64,000 nucleotides of DNA from Klenkia brasiliensis (lineage in GTDB: Bacteria; Actinomycetota; Actinomycetes; Mycobacteriales; Geodermatophilaceae), in assembly GCF_900100695.1 (NCBI RefSeq), contig NZ_FNCF01000002.1:62001-126000 (forward strand), read 5' to 3'. The notes under the pieces were generated by a model. That model ran no database searches, was not told the origin of the DNA, and saw nothing but the letters and a program-made list of their open reading frames with translations. This document shows positions 8,692-16,849 of this stretch, one piece after another (position 1 is the first letter of the stretch; every line of letters starts with the position of its first letter). A program made the position numbers and the translations under genes.

Positions 8692-9222
8692 GTGCGCGGG
8701 GTCGACCGCGTGCTGGCGCTCGTGCTGGGCCTGGTCGGGCTGGGCGGCGGGGTGCTGCTGGCCGCCGAGGTGGTGCAGGGCCTGCTCGGCCGGACGGGGC
8801 ACCTCGTCGTGCCCTACGAGGGCGTGGCCCGGTGGCTGCGGGAGCACGCCTGGTCGAGCGCACCCGTGGTGGCGGCCGGGGCCGGGGTGGCCGTGGCGGG
8901 CCTGCTCCTGCTGGTCGCCGAGGTGGTGCCGCGCCGCCGGACCCTGCTGGTGGTCGCAAGCGACGACGCCGACGTGGTCACCGCGGTCGCGCGCAGCGGC
9001 GTCGGCCGGACGCTGGAGCAGGCGGTGGCCGGGGTGCCCGGGGTCGACGGCACCCGGTCGCGGGTCGGCCGGCGCACGGTCCGGCTGACCGTGCGCACCG
9101 CGCTGCACGACCCCGCTGACCTGGAGCGGCAGGTGCACGAGCGGGCGTCGGCCGCGCTGGCCGGTCTCGGCCTGGTGGCCGCCCCCGAGCTCGACGTCGA
9201 CCTGCAGCGGGTGACGGCATGA
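8692..9222 (+). CDS. Two-helix membrane protein, DUF6286-like
   Basis: 176 residues beginning with GTG directly after the TAG of the previous gene. Transmembrane segments lie at about 7-27 and 57-80, followed by a cytoplasmic domain (about 85-176) with VGRRTVRLTVRTAL. Proteins with this layout (DUF6286) accompany Asp23 and AmaP in actinobacteria. Function is unassigned, but the context indicates envelope stress. Overlaps the next start by 4 bases (ATGA). Confidence 0.8.
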   Translation: MRGVDRVLALVLGLVGLGGGVLLAAEVVQGLLGRTGHLVVPYEGVARWLREHAWSSAPVVAAGAGVAVAGLLLLVAEVVPRRRTLLVVASDDADVVTAVARSGVGRTLEQAVAGVPGVDGTRSRVGRRTVRLTVRTALHDPADLERQVHERASAALAGLGLVAAPELDVDLQRVTA

Positions 9223-9812
9223 GCGGGCCGGCCGCGCTGGCTCCGGCGACCCGCACCCCCGGGGCGGTGCGCGCCAACCGGGTGGTCCTCGCCGTCCTGG
9301 GCCTGCTGCTCCTCGCGGGCGGGGTGCTCGTGCTGCTGCTCGGCCTGGGGGTCCTCGGCGCCGCCCGGGCCGACCTCGCCGTCCTGCCGCCGGGCGCCGC
9401 CGTGCCGGGCTGGACCTGGCCGGTCGTCGGGGCCGCCGGGGTGCTCGTCGCCGCCCTGTCGGCCTGGTGGCTGGTGGTCCAGTCCCGCACCGACCGGCTC
9501 GCCCGGCTGCGCCTGGAGGACGCCGACGGCGGCCGCACCGTGCTGGAGGGGGCGGCGCTGACCCGGGCCCTGGAGGAGCAGGTCGAGGCCGTGCCCGGCG
9601 TGGCCCGGGCCTCGGCGCACCTGTCCGGCACGTCCGCGGCGCCCCGGCTGCACCTGCGGGTCCGGCTGACCGGGCGCGCGGACCCGGCCCAGGTGCACCG
9701 GACGGTCACCGGGGAGGTGCTGGCGCAGGCGCGCGCGGCACTGGAGGTCGACCGGCTGCCGACCCGGGTCGAGCTGGACCTGCCGCGCGGCACCGGACGG
9801 ACCCTGGCCTGA
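9219..9812 (+). CDS. amaP: Alkaline shock response membrane anchor protein AmaP
   Basis: 197 residues. Two transmembrane helices (about 22-45 and 68-88) are followed by a cytoplasmic domain (about 95-190) with VEAVPGVARASAHLSG and a final strand RVELDLPRG. AmaP tethers Asp23 to the membrane. It is the last gene of the seven-gene cluster and partly paralogous to the DUF6286-like gene just before it. ATG overlaps the preceding stop by 4 bases. Confidence 0.82.
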   Translation: MSGPAALAPATRTPGAVRANRVVLAVLGLLLLAGGVLVLLLGLGVLGAARADLAVLPPGAAVPGWTWPVVGAAGVLVAALSAWWLVVQSRTDRLARLRLEDADGGRTVLEGAALTRALEEQVEAVPGVARASAHLSGTSAAPRLHLRVRLTGRADPAQVHRTVTGEVLAQARAALEVDRLPTRVELDLPRGTGRTLA

Positions 9813-9876
9813 ACCCGGGACCGTCCGACCACGGGTGCGGCGGGTCGGTGACCTGCCGTCGTCGGAGGTGTGCGGC

Positions 9877-11703
9877 ATGATCGGGGCAGCTCACGGGACC
9901 CGGGGGCGGGGACGGGGGGGACCGGTGGCCGAGAAGACCGCGACCCTGTTCACGGCGGGTCTGGACGACGGCATCCGCGAGGTGGTCCTGGCCACCGACT
10001 GGGCCGCCACCCCGCTGGGCGAGGTCAGCACCTGGCCCGAGTCGCTGCGCGCCGCGGTCGGCATCTGCCTGAACAACCCCTTCCCCATGCTGGTCATGTG
10101 GGGCCCCGAGCTGGTGATGGTCTACAACGCCGGCTACGCCCCGATCCTCGGCGACAAGCACCCGTGGGCGATGGGCCGGCCCTGCGCCGAGGTGTGGGCC
10201 GAGCTCTGGCCGACCATCCGTGGCCGGCTCGACGGCGTGCTGGCCGGCACCGCCACCTACGACGTCGACCTGCCGCTGCTCATGCACCGGCACGGCTTCG
10301 ACGAGGCCACCTGGTTCACCTTCGCCTACTCGCCGATCACCGACCCCGACGGGCGCGTGGTCGGGGTGCTCAACACCACCAGCGACACCACCGGCCGGGT
10401 CCTCGGCGCCCGCCGGCTGACCGCGCTGCAGGCCTTCGCCGAGGTCGCCGCGGCCCGGCACGGCGACACCGACCGCGCGGCGAGCGCGGCGATGGCCGCG
10501 CTCACCCGCGCCCCGGACGACGTCCCGTTCGGCCTGGTCTACCTGCTCGACCCCGACGGCCGGTCGGCGCACCTGGCGGCCACCACCTGGCAGTCCGGCC
10601 CGCCGCCGGCCGCGCTGGTGACCCGGCTGCCGACCGGCGGGGTGGCCGACTGGGCGTGGGAGGCGATCACCACCGGCACCGTGCAGGTCACCGACGGCCT
10701 CGCCGCCCGGCTGCCCGGGTTCGTGCCGCCGCGGCCCGGTGCGCTCACGCCCGCCGACGTCGACCAGGCCGTCGCGCTGCCGCTGGTGGTGGCCGGCCAG
10801 TCCGCGCCGATCGGGGTGCTCGTCGCCGGGGTCGCGCCCCAGCTGCGGCTGGACGAGGACTACCTCTCCTTCCTGGAGCTCGTCGCCGGGCAGGTGGCCG
10901 CGGTGGTCACCGACGCGCAGGCCTACCAGGCCGAGCGCCGCCGGGCGGCCGAGCGGGCCGAGGCCGAGCGCGAGGTGGCCCGCGCCGCGGTCGAGGTGTC
11001 GGTGGTCCTGCAGCGCTCCATCCTCGGCCCGGTCGAGCTGCCCGAGGGCTTCGCCGTCCGGTACGAGCCGGCGGCCCGGGCCCTGGAGGTCGGCGGCGAC
11101 TGGTACGACGTGGTCCAGCTCGCCGACGAGGTGTTCGGCGTGGTGGTCGGCGACGTGGTCGGCCGCGGGCTGCCCGCCGCGGCCGTGATGGGCCAGCTGC
11201 GCAGCGCCGGCCGGGCGCTGCTGCTGGAGGCCAACGGCCCGGCCCAGGTGCTGTCGGCGCTCGACCGGTTCGCCGAGCTGGTCCCGGGCGCGACCTGCAG
11301 CACGGTGTTCTGCGCCGTGGTCGACCGCCGCGCGGGCACGCTGCGCTGCAGCAGCGCCGGCCACCTGCCGGCCGTGCTCGTCGGCGCCGACGGCACCGCC
11401 CGGCTGCTCGACGGCGCGCAGTCGCTGCCGCTGGCGGTGGCCACCGGGCTGGCCCGACCGGAGACCGAGGTCGCCCTGGCGCCCGGCGACAGCCTGCTGC
11501 TCTACACCGACGGCCTGGTCGAGCGGCGGCACGAGGCGCTGGACGAGGGCATCGACCGGGCCGTCACCGCCGTCGTCGAGGGCCGTGCGCTGTCCCCGGA
11601 CGTGCTGGCCTCGGTCCTGGTCGACCAGCTGCTGGACGAGCAGGAGGACGACGTCGCCCTGCTGGTCTACCGGCACCCCGCGGAGGTGGCCGCCGCGCCA
11701 TGA
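9877..11703 (+). CDS. PAS-GAF-SpoIIE (PP2C-type) serine phosphatase
   Basis: 608 residues from an ATG with GGAGG 9 bases upstream; a GTG at 9925 after a G-rich run is an alternative. The N-terminal PAS-like region has NPFPMLVMWGPELVMVYN. A GAF region (about 165-330) follows, then a short coiled segment rich in Arg/Glu/Ala and a PP2C/SpoIIE domain. The metal-binding features GGDWYD, GDVVGRGL, LLYTDGLVERR and DDVALLV are all present. Such proteins dephosphorylate anti-sigma-factor antagonists in stress partner switching. No anti-sigma kinase or STAS protein is nearby. Its stop overlaps the next start by 4 bases. Confidence 0.92.
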   Translation: MIGAAHGTRGRGRGGPVAEKTATLFTAGLDDGIREVVLATDWAATPLGEVSTWPESLRAAVGICLNNPFPMLVMWGPELVMVYNAGYAPILGDKHPWAMGRPCAEVWAELWPTIRGRLDGVLAGTATYDVDLPLLMHRHGFDEATWFTFAYSPITDPDGRVVGVLNTTSDTTGRVLGARRLTALQAFAEVAAARHGDTDRAASAAMAALTRAPDDVPFGLVYLLDPDGRSAHLAATTWQSGPPPAALVTRLPTGGVADWAWEAITTGTVQVTDGLAARLPGFVPPRPGALTPADVDQAVALPLVVAGQSAPIGVLVAGVAPQLRLDEDYLSFLELVAGQVAAVVTDAQAYQAERRRAAERAEAEREVARAAVEVSVVLQRSILGPVELPEGFAVRYEPAARALEVGGDWYDVVQLADEVFGVVVGDVVGRGLPAAAVMGQLRSAGRALLLEANGPAQVLSALDRFAELVPGATCSTVFCAVVDRRAGTLRCSSAGHLPAVLVGADGTARLLDGAQSLPLAVATGLARPETEVALAPGDSLLLYTDGLVERRHEALDEGIDRAVTAVVEGRALSPDVLASVLVDQLLDEQEDDVALLVYRHPAEVAAAP

Positions 11704-13079
11704 CGCGCGGGCGGGTCGTCGTCGTGGGTGCCGGGCCGGTGGGGCTGACCGCGGCGCTGCTGCTGGCCCACCGCGGCCACGACGTGCAGGTGCTGGAGCG
11801 GCGGACCGCGCCGTCGGGGCTGCCGCGGGCGGTGCACCTGGACGCCGAGGCCCGTCGGGTGCTCGCGGACGCGGGCGTCGGGGACGGCTTCGCCCGGGTG
11901 AGCGCGCCCGGGGCGGGGTTGCGGCTGCTGGACGCCGAGCACCGGGTGCTGGCCGAGTTCCCCCGCGAGCCGGGGGCGGCGTCGATGTTCCACCAGCCCG
12001 ACCTCGAGCAGCTCCTGCGCGACGCGGTGGCCGCCGCCGGGGTGGAGCTCGTCACCGGGGTCGAGGTGCATCGGGTCCGGCGCACCCGGCGCGGCGCCCA
12101 GGTCGAGACGGACCGGTCCGTCCTGGCCGCCGACGTCGTGCTGGGCTGCGACGGTGCGCACTCGGTGGTCGCCCGGGCGGTCGGTGCGCGGTGGCGGCAG
12201 CTGGCCCGTCCGGACCGCTGGCACGTGGTGGACCTGCTCGCCCCCGCCCCGCTGCCCGGCTGGCCGGGGGTGCACCAGGTCTGCGACCCGGAGCGGGCGG
12301 CGACGTTCATGCCGGTGTCCGGGCTGCGCTACCGGGCCGAGTTCCGGGTGACCGACCGGCCGCTGGACCTGCCCGCCGAGCTCGCCCGCTTCGGCGCGCA
12401 GGACTGCGCGGTCGTGCGGGCCACCGACTACACCTACGGCGCCCGGGTGGCCCGGCGGTGGCGCTCGGGCCGGGTGCTGCTGGCCGGGGACGCCGCGCAC
12501 CTCACCCCGCCGTTCATCGGCCAGGGGCTCGGGCTGGGCCTGCGCGACGTGCACCAGCTGGCCTGGAAGGTCGACGCGGTGCTGGCCGGGGCGCCCGACG
12601 CGCTGCTGGACACCCACGGCCGCGAGCGGGCCGCGCACGCCCGGGCGCTGGTCCGGCTGGCCGCGCTGACCGGCTGGCTGATGACCGCCGGTGGGCGCCG
12701 CGCCGCCCGGGTACGCCGGGTCGTGCTGCGGCTGCTGCCCCGCACGCTGCTGGCCGCCGGCACCCCGCCGCTGCGCCGCGGCCCGTGGGTCCGCCGTCCC
12801 CGGGTCGGGCCGGCGCACGGGGTGGGCCGGCTGGTGCCCGACGTCGAGCTGCGGCGAGGCCGCCGGCTGGACGACGTCCTCGGGCCCGGGTGGGCGCTGC
12901 TGGTCTGCTCCACCGAGGTGCCCGACGTGCCCCCGCTGCCGGGCGGGGCGCGGCCGCGGGTGCTGCACCGGGGCGCGCTGCCCGACCTCGGGCCGGCGCT
13001 GCGGGACCGCTGGGTGCTGGTGCGCCCGGACCGGGTGGTCGCCGCCGTCGGCCCCCGCATCCAGCGCCCCGGACGGTGA
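11700..13079 (+). CDS. FAD-dependent aromatic monooxygenase (PheA/TfdB/MhpA type)
   Basis: 459 residues. N-terminal Rossmann motif VVGAGPVGLTAA (about 7-18) with ERR at the end of the second strand, the DG motif VLGCDGAHS, and the second FAD motif LLAGDAAHLTPPFIGQGL. This is the p-hydroxybenzoate-hydroxylase fold used for NAD(P)H-dependent hydroxylation of phenolic compounds and polyketides. The C-terminal domain is short compared with phenol hydroxylases. ATG overlaps the phosphatase stop (ATGA), an unusual operon partner. Substrate unknown. Confidence 0.88.
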   Translation: MTRGRVVVVGAGPVGLTAALLLAHRGHDVQVLERRTAPSGLPRAVHLDAEARRVLADAGVGDGFARVSAPGAGLRLLDAEHRVLAEFPREPGAASMFHQPDLEQLLRDAVAAAGVELVTGVEVHRVRRTRRGAQVETDRSVLAADVVLGCDGAHSVVARAVGARWRQLARPDRWHVVDLLAPAPLPGWPGVHQVCDPERAATFMPVSGLRYRAEFRVTDRPLDLPAELARFGAQDCAVVRATDYTYGARVARRWRSGRVLLAGDAAHLTPPFIGQGLGLGLRDVHQLAWKVDAVLAGAPDALLDTHGRERAAHARALVRLAALTGWLMTAGGRRAARVRRVVLRLLPRTLLAAGTPPLRRGPWVRRPRVGPAHGVGRLVPDVELRRGRRLDDVLGPGWALLVCSTEVPDVPPLPGGARPRVLHRGALPDLGPALRDRWVLVRPDRVVAAVGPRIQRPGR

Positions 13080-13096
13080 TCAGGTGACCTGATCAC
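13076..13096. promoter_or_regulatory. Palindromic operator candidate, copy 1
   Basis: A 21-bp palindrome with an odd central base, core GATCAGGTGACCTGATC, centred at 13086. It overlaps the stop of the monooxygenase gene. A matching core lies 63 bp downstream. Confidence 0.7.
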
Positions 13097-13139
13097 GGTT
13101 CGGCCGGCCACACCTACGTCGGTGCGGGTGGCCGTACGT

Positions 13140-13159
13140 GGATCAGGTCACCTGATCAC
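13140..13159. promoter_or_regulatory. Palindromic operator candidate, copy 2
   Basis: The same 17-bp core, GATCAGGTCACCTGATC, centred at 13149. It ends about 34 bases before the start codon of the aminotransferase-like gene. The centre-to-centre distance of 63 bp to copy 1 is close to six helical turns, fitting two dimers on one face of the DNA. Confidence 0.7.
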
Positions 13160-13191
13160 TGTCCGGAGGACGGCAGGGCAGGATCGGGCCC

Positions 13192-14388
13192 ATGGTCTTC
13201 GACGTCGCCGCCGTCCGGTCGCACTTCCCCGCGCTGCAGGGCGGCGCCGCGCACTTCGACGGCCCCGGCGGCACGCAGGTGCCGACCCCGGTCGCCGACG
13301 CGGTGCACGCCGCCCTGGTCGCCCCGATGGCCAACCGCGGGTCGACGACGCAGGCCGAGCGCAATGCCGACGACGTGGTGCTCGCCGCCCGGCGGGCGGT
13401 GGCCGACCTGGTCGGCGGGCAGCCCGGCGGCGTGGTGTTCGGCCGCAGCGCGACCGTGCTGACCTACGACCTGGCCCGCACCCTGTCGGCCGGGTGGGGT
13501 CCCGGCGACGAGGTGGTGGTCACCCGGCTGGACCACGACGCCAACGTCCGCCCGTGGGTGCAGGCCGCCGAGCGGGCCGGCGCGACCGTGCGGTGGGCGG
13601 AGTTCGACCCCGCCACCGGTGAGCTCACCGCCGCCGACGTCGCCGCCGTGGTCACCGACGCGACCCGGCTGGTCGCCGTCACCGGCGCCTCGAACCTGAT
13701 CGGCACCCGCCCGCCGCTGCCGGAGATCGCCGGCGTCGCGCACGCGGCGGGTGCGCTGCTGCACGTGGACGGCGTGCACCTGACCGCGCACGCGCCGGTG
13801 GACCTCGCCGAGCTGGGCTGCGACACCTTCACCTGCTCGCCGTACAAGTTCCTCGGCCCGCACTGCGGGGTGCTGGTCGCCGACCCCGCCTTCCTGGCCA
13901 CGCTGCACCCGGACAAGCTGCTGCCCTCCACCGACGCCGTCCCCGAGCGGTTCGAGCTGGGCACGCTGCCCTACGAGCTGCTCGCCGGCACCACCGCGGC
14001 GGTGGACTTCCTGGCCGGGCTCGGCAGCGGCGCGACCCGCCGGGAGCGGCTGCTGTCGGGCATGGCCGCGCTGGAGGCGCACGAGGACGCGCTGCGCGCC
14101 TCGCTGGAGGCCGCGCTGGCCGAGCTCCCCGGGGTGACCGTGTGGTCGCGGGCGGCCCACCGGACGCCGACCCTGCTGGTCACCTTCGAGGGCCGGGACG
14201 CCGCCGACGCCTACCGGTTCCTGGCCGCGCGCGGGGTGAACGCCCCGGCGGGCTCGTTCTACGCGCTGGAGTGCTCCCGCTGGCTAGGCCTGGGCGACAC
14301 CGGCGGCCTGCGGATCGGTCTGGCCCCCTACAGCGACACCGGGGACGTCGAGCGCCTGCTGGCGGGCCTGCGCGCCTTCCTCGCCTGA
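13192..14388 (+). CDS. Cysteine desulfurase-like PLP enzyme (VC1184 family)
   Basis: 398 residues of the class V aminotransferase fold. N-terminal FDGPGGTQVP is characteristic of the cysteine desulfurase-like VC1184 group. Other marks are the LDHDANVRPW segment, cofactor Asp in HVDGVHLT, and the Schiff-base Lys in TCSPYKFLGPHCG. True IscS/SufS enzymes have a Cys loop near the C-terminus; FYALECSRWLGL has a Cys there, but its catalytic role is uncertain. No Fe-S scaffold gene is nearby. The start is fixed by GGAGG upstream, and twin palindromes precede it, so it is probably controlled by a dedicated regulator not seen in this window. Confidence 0.87.
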   Translation: MVFDVAAVRSHFPALQGGAAHFDGPGGTQVPTPVADAVHAALVAPMANRGSTTQAERNADDVVLAARRAVADLVGGQPGGVVFGRSATVLTYDLARTLSAGWGPGDEVVVTRLDHDANVRPWVQAAERAGATVRWAEFDPATGELTAADVAAVVTDATRLVAVTGASNLIGTRPPLPEIAGVAHAAGALLHVDGVHLTAHAPVDLAELGCDTFTCSPYKFLGPHCGVLVADPAFLATLHPDKLLPSTDAVPERFELGTLPYELLAGTTAAVDFLAGLGSGATRRERLLSGMAALEAHEDALRASLEAALAELPGVTVWSRAAHRTPTLLVTFEGRDAADAYRFLAARGVNAPAGSFYALECSRWLGLGDTGGLRIGLAPYSDTGDVERLLAGLRAFLA

Positions 14389-14436
14389 CCCCCGGGGGCC
14401 CGCCCGGGGCGCGCCCCGGCCCCGTCCTCGCTCCGT

Positions 14437-14504
14437 CCCCGCTCGATGTGACTCGTCGTGGTGTCCGCCCGCCCGGACCCCGCTGGATGTCACGTCGAGC
14501 GGGG
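14437..14504. terminator. Bidirectional hairpin between aminotransferase-like gene and mftR
   Basis: CCCCGCTCGATGTGAC (14437-14452) pairs with 14489-14504 with one mismatch, a 16-bp arm between two convergent genes. A nested shorter arm (CCCCGCT 14478-14484 with AGCGGGG 14498-14504) can form instead. It fits a shared terminator for both strands. Confidence 0.6.
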
Positions 14505-14515
14505 CCCGAGCCGCG

Positions 14516-15094
14516 TCAGCGGAGGGTGGGGAAGCCGCCGGCGAGCTGGTCGAAGGCGGCGTGCAGGTCGTCGGCCAGCGAGCCGTCGCCGGCCAGCCAC
14601 GCCTCGAACGCGGTGGTGGCCGCGGCCCGGGTCGCGAGCGCGACCAGCCGCGGGACCAGGGAGTCGGGGCGGCAGCCGGTGCGCCGGGCGACGTGCTCGG
14701 CGACCACCCGGTCGACGTCGGCGTAGCGCACCTGCGAGTGCGCCTGCAGCGCCGGCTCGGACAGGATCAGCCGCATCCGCTGGCGCAGCAGCGGCAGCTC
14801 GGCGTCGGCGTAGTCGTTGACCTCGACGTAGGCCGCGCAGATGGAGGCGAGCACCGGCTGCTCGGGGTCGGTGGCCGCGAGCTTCTTCTCCAGCCGGACG
14901 ACGTGCTCGTGGAAGTCGCCCCACACGGCGTCGGCCTTGGTGGCGAAGTGCCGGAAGAACGTGCGGCGGCTGATGCCCGCGGCGTCGGCCACCTCGTCGG
15001 CGGTGACCGCGTCGAAGTCGCGCTCGGCGAACAGCTCGAGCGCGGCGGCCTCGATGCGGGCGCGGGTGACCTCCCGGGCGGCGGCTTCGCTCAC
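14516..15094 (-). CDS. mftR: Mycofactocin TetR-family regulator MftR
   Basis: 192 residues from GTG 15094; GTG 15109 is an alternative. The N-terminal TetR helix-turn-helix reads TADEVADAAGISRRTFFRHF. The C-terminal ligand domain is of the MftR type, with SLVPRLVALATRAAATTAFEAW. It is divergent from mftA across an 85-base gap containing a promoter whose spacer is a perfect palindrome, so it probably represses the mft genes and itself. MftR of mycobacteria is reported to respond to long-chain acyl-CoA; whether this one does is unknown. Confidence 0.9.
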   Translation of the reverse strand: MSEAAAREVTRARIEAAALELFAERDFDAVTADEVADAAGISRRTFFRHFATKADAVWGDFHEHVVRLEKKLAATDPEQPVLASICAAYVEVNDYADAELPLLRQRMRLILSEPALQAHSQVRYADVDRVVAEHVARRTGCRPDSLVPRLVALATRAAATTAFEAWLAGDGSLADDLHAAFDQLAGGFPTLR

Positions 15095-15112
15095 GTCGGC
15101 ATCATCCACCCC

Positions 15113-15142
15113 TTGCTGCGTGGCACTGGGTGCCACTAGCGT
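15113..15142 (+). promoter_or_regulatory. mftA promoter with MftR-type operator in the spacer
   Basis: TTGCTG (15113-15118), an 18-base spacer and TAGCGT (15137-15142) make a plausible -35/-10 pair about 40 bases before the mftA start. The spacer holds the palindrome GTGGCACTGGGTGCCAC (15120-15136, 7+3+7). Repressor bound there would cover both elements. Confidence 0.72.
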
Positions 15143-15179
15143 CGGCCGTGTTCGTGACCCAGCTCACCAGGAGGCACCC

Positions 15180-15290
15180 GTGCCGGAGCAGACCGAGACC
15201 GAGACCCCCGCCCCCGCCGCCGAGGAGGTCCTCACCGAGGAGTCCCTGGTGGAGGAGGTCTCCATCGACGGCATGTGCGGCGTGTACTGA
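15180..15290 (+). CDS. mftA: Mycofactocin precursor peptide MftA
   Basis: 36 residues ending in IDGMCGVY, the invariant MftA C-terminus. The final Val-Tyr is decarboxylated and cross-linked by MftC and later freed as the cofactor core. The leader is Glu/Thr-rich with the conserved VEEVS just before the core. GTG start with AGGAGG 6 bases upstream. It is too short for most gene finders. A stable hairpin lies 18 bases after the stop, separating it from mftB. Confidence 0.97.
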   Translation: MPEQTETETPAPAAEEVLTEESLVEEVSIDGMCGVY

Positions 15291-15308
15291 GCCGTTGGCC
15301 GACACCCT

Positions 15309-15339
15309 CGTGACCGGGCCCGACACGGGCCCGGTCACG
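15309..15339 (+). promoter_or_regulatory. Hairpin between mftA and mftB (attenuator / start-site mask)
   Basis: A perfect 13-bp stem (15309-15321 with 15327-15339) closed by a GACAC loop. The likely mftB start codon GTG 15310-15312 is inside the 5' arm. No T run follows, so premature termination, RNA stabilisation of mftA, or masking of mftB translation are all possible. Confidence 0.65.
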
Positions 15340-15624
15340 ATCCCCGTTGACGAACTGCCCTTCGACCCCACCGTGGGCTGGCGCAAGTCGCCGTCGGTGG
15401 CGCTGCGCCCCGAGCCCTTCGGCGCGCTGGTCTACCACTTCGGCAACCGCAAGCTGTCGTTCCTGAAGTCGCAGCCGCTGGTCGCCGTGGTCAAGGCGCT
15501 GGAGGCCCACCCCGACGTCGCGTCCACGCTGCGGGCCTGCGAGGTCCCCGAGGCCCAGCACCCCGCCTACGTCACCGCCCTGGCGACTCTCGCCCGCTCC
15601 CAGATGATCGAGGTGCGCGCATGA
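15310..15624 (+). CDS. mftB: Mycofactocin chaperone MftB (RRE)
   Basis: 104 residues if GTG 15310 is the start; TTG 15295 is an alternative. No ATG is available before the conserved region FDPTVGWRKSPSVALRPEP. ALRPEPFGALVYHFGNRKLS is the MftB signature, a RiPP recognition element that binds the MftA leader and presents it to MftC. The start lies within a strong hairpin and lacks a clear ribosome site, so expression is probably lower than that of mftA. The stop overlaps mftC by 4 bases (ATGA). Confidence 0.92.
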   Translation: MTGPDTGPVTIPVDELPFDPTVGWRKSPSVALRPEPFGALVYHFGNRKLSFLKSQPLVAVVKALEAHPDVASTLRACEVPEAQHPAYVTALATLARSQMIEVRA

Positions 15625-16847
15625 CCGCAGTACTGCCCCAGCGGCCCACCGGGGGCCGGTTGATCGACCAGTTCGAGTACGGCCTCGACGCCCCCATCTG
15701 CCTCACCTGGGAGCTCACCTACGCCTGCAACCTCGCCTGCGCGCACTGCCTGTCCTCCTCCGGCCGGCGCGACCCCCGCGAGCTGACCACCGCCGAGGCC
15801 GAGGCGGTCATCGACGAGCTGCAGCGGATGCAGGTCTTCTACGTCAACGTCGGCGGCGGCGAGCCCACCGTGCGGCCGGACTTCTGGCACCTGCTCGACT
15901 ACGCCATCGGCCACGACGTCGGCGTCAAGTTCTCCACCAACGGCGTGAAGCTGGACAAGACCCGCGCCGCCCAGCTGGCCCGCACCGACTACGTCGACGT
16001 GCAGATCTCCCTGGACGGCGCCACCGCCGAGGTCAACGACCGGGTCCGCGGCACCGGCTCCTACGCCACCGCCATCACGGCCCTGGAGAACCTGGCCGAG
16101 GCCGGGATGAAGGACTTCAAGGTCTCCGTCGTCGTCACCCGGGAGAACGCCGGCCAGCTCGACGCGTTCAAGGCCCTCACCGACTCCTACGGCGCCCAGC
16201 TGCGCATCACCCGCCTGCGCCCGTCCGGCCGCGGGGCCGACGTGTGGGACGAGCTGCACCCCACGATGGCCCAGCAGAAGGAGCTCTACTCCTGGCTGCT
16301 GGCCAACGGCGACGGCGTGCTGACCGGTGACTCCTTCTTCCACCTGTCGGCGTTCGGGGAGGCCCTGCCGGGGCTCAACCTGTGCGGCGCCGGCCGCGTG
16401 GTGTGCCTGATCGACCCCGTCGGGGACGTCTACGCCTGCCCGTTCGCCATCCACGAGAACTTCCTGGCCGGCAACGTCCGCAGCGAGGGCGGGTTCCAGC
16501 GGGTCTGGCAGACATCGGACCTGTTCACCGAGCTCCGCAGCCCGCAGACCGGCGGCGCCTGCACGAAGTGCGCGCACTTCGACGCCTGCCGCGGTGGCTG
16601 CATGGCGGCCAAGTTCTTCACCGGCCTGCCGCTGGACGGCCCCGACCCCGAGTGCGTGCAGGGCTACGGCGAGAGCGCCCTGGCCGCCCGGGACCTGGAG
16701 CTGGTCACCCCGAAGTCGCACATCGACCACTCCCACAAGGGCCCGGTGCGCGGGCAGCCCACGCTGCTGGGCATCCCGAGCATCCCTTCCCGGGCTCCGG
16801 CGAAGATCTGCGACGAGTCGCCGCTGGCCGGCCTCGACCTGCGCTGA
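15621..16847 (+). CDS. mftC: Mycofactocin radical SAM maturase MftC
   Basis: 408 residues. The radical SAM CxxxCxxC is Cys36, Cys40 and Cys43 (ACNLACAHC), with the SAM-binding GGGEP strand. A C-terminal SPASM region carries auxiliary cluster cysteines (VCLIDPVGDVYACPF and CTKCAHFDACRGGC). MftC carries out the two-step oxidative decarboxylation and cross-link on the MftA Val-Tyr end. It is translationally coupled to mftB by ATGA and followed two bases later by the OYE gene. Confidence 0.97.
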   Translation: MTAVLPQRPTGGRLIDQFEYGLDAPICLTWELTYACNLACAHCLSSSGRRDPRELTTAEAEAVIDELQRMQVFYVNVGGGEPTVRPDFWHLLDYAIGHDVGVKFSTNGVKLDKTRAAQLARTDYVDVQISLDGATAEVNDRVRGTGSYATAITALENLAEAGMKDFKVSVVVTRENAGQLDAFKALTDSYGAQLRITRLRPSGRGADVWDELHPTMAQQKELYSWLLANGDGVLTGDSFFHLSAFGEALPGLNLCGAGRVVCLIDPVGDVYACPFAIHENFLAGNVRSEGGFQRVWQTSDLFTELRSPQTGGACTKCAHFDACRGGCMAAKFFTGLPLDGPDPECVQGYGESALAARDLELVTPKSHIDHSHKGPVRGQPTLLGIPSIPSRAPAKICDESPLAGLDLR

Positions 16848-16849
16848 CG

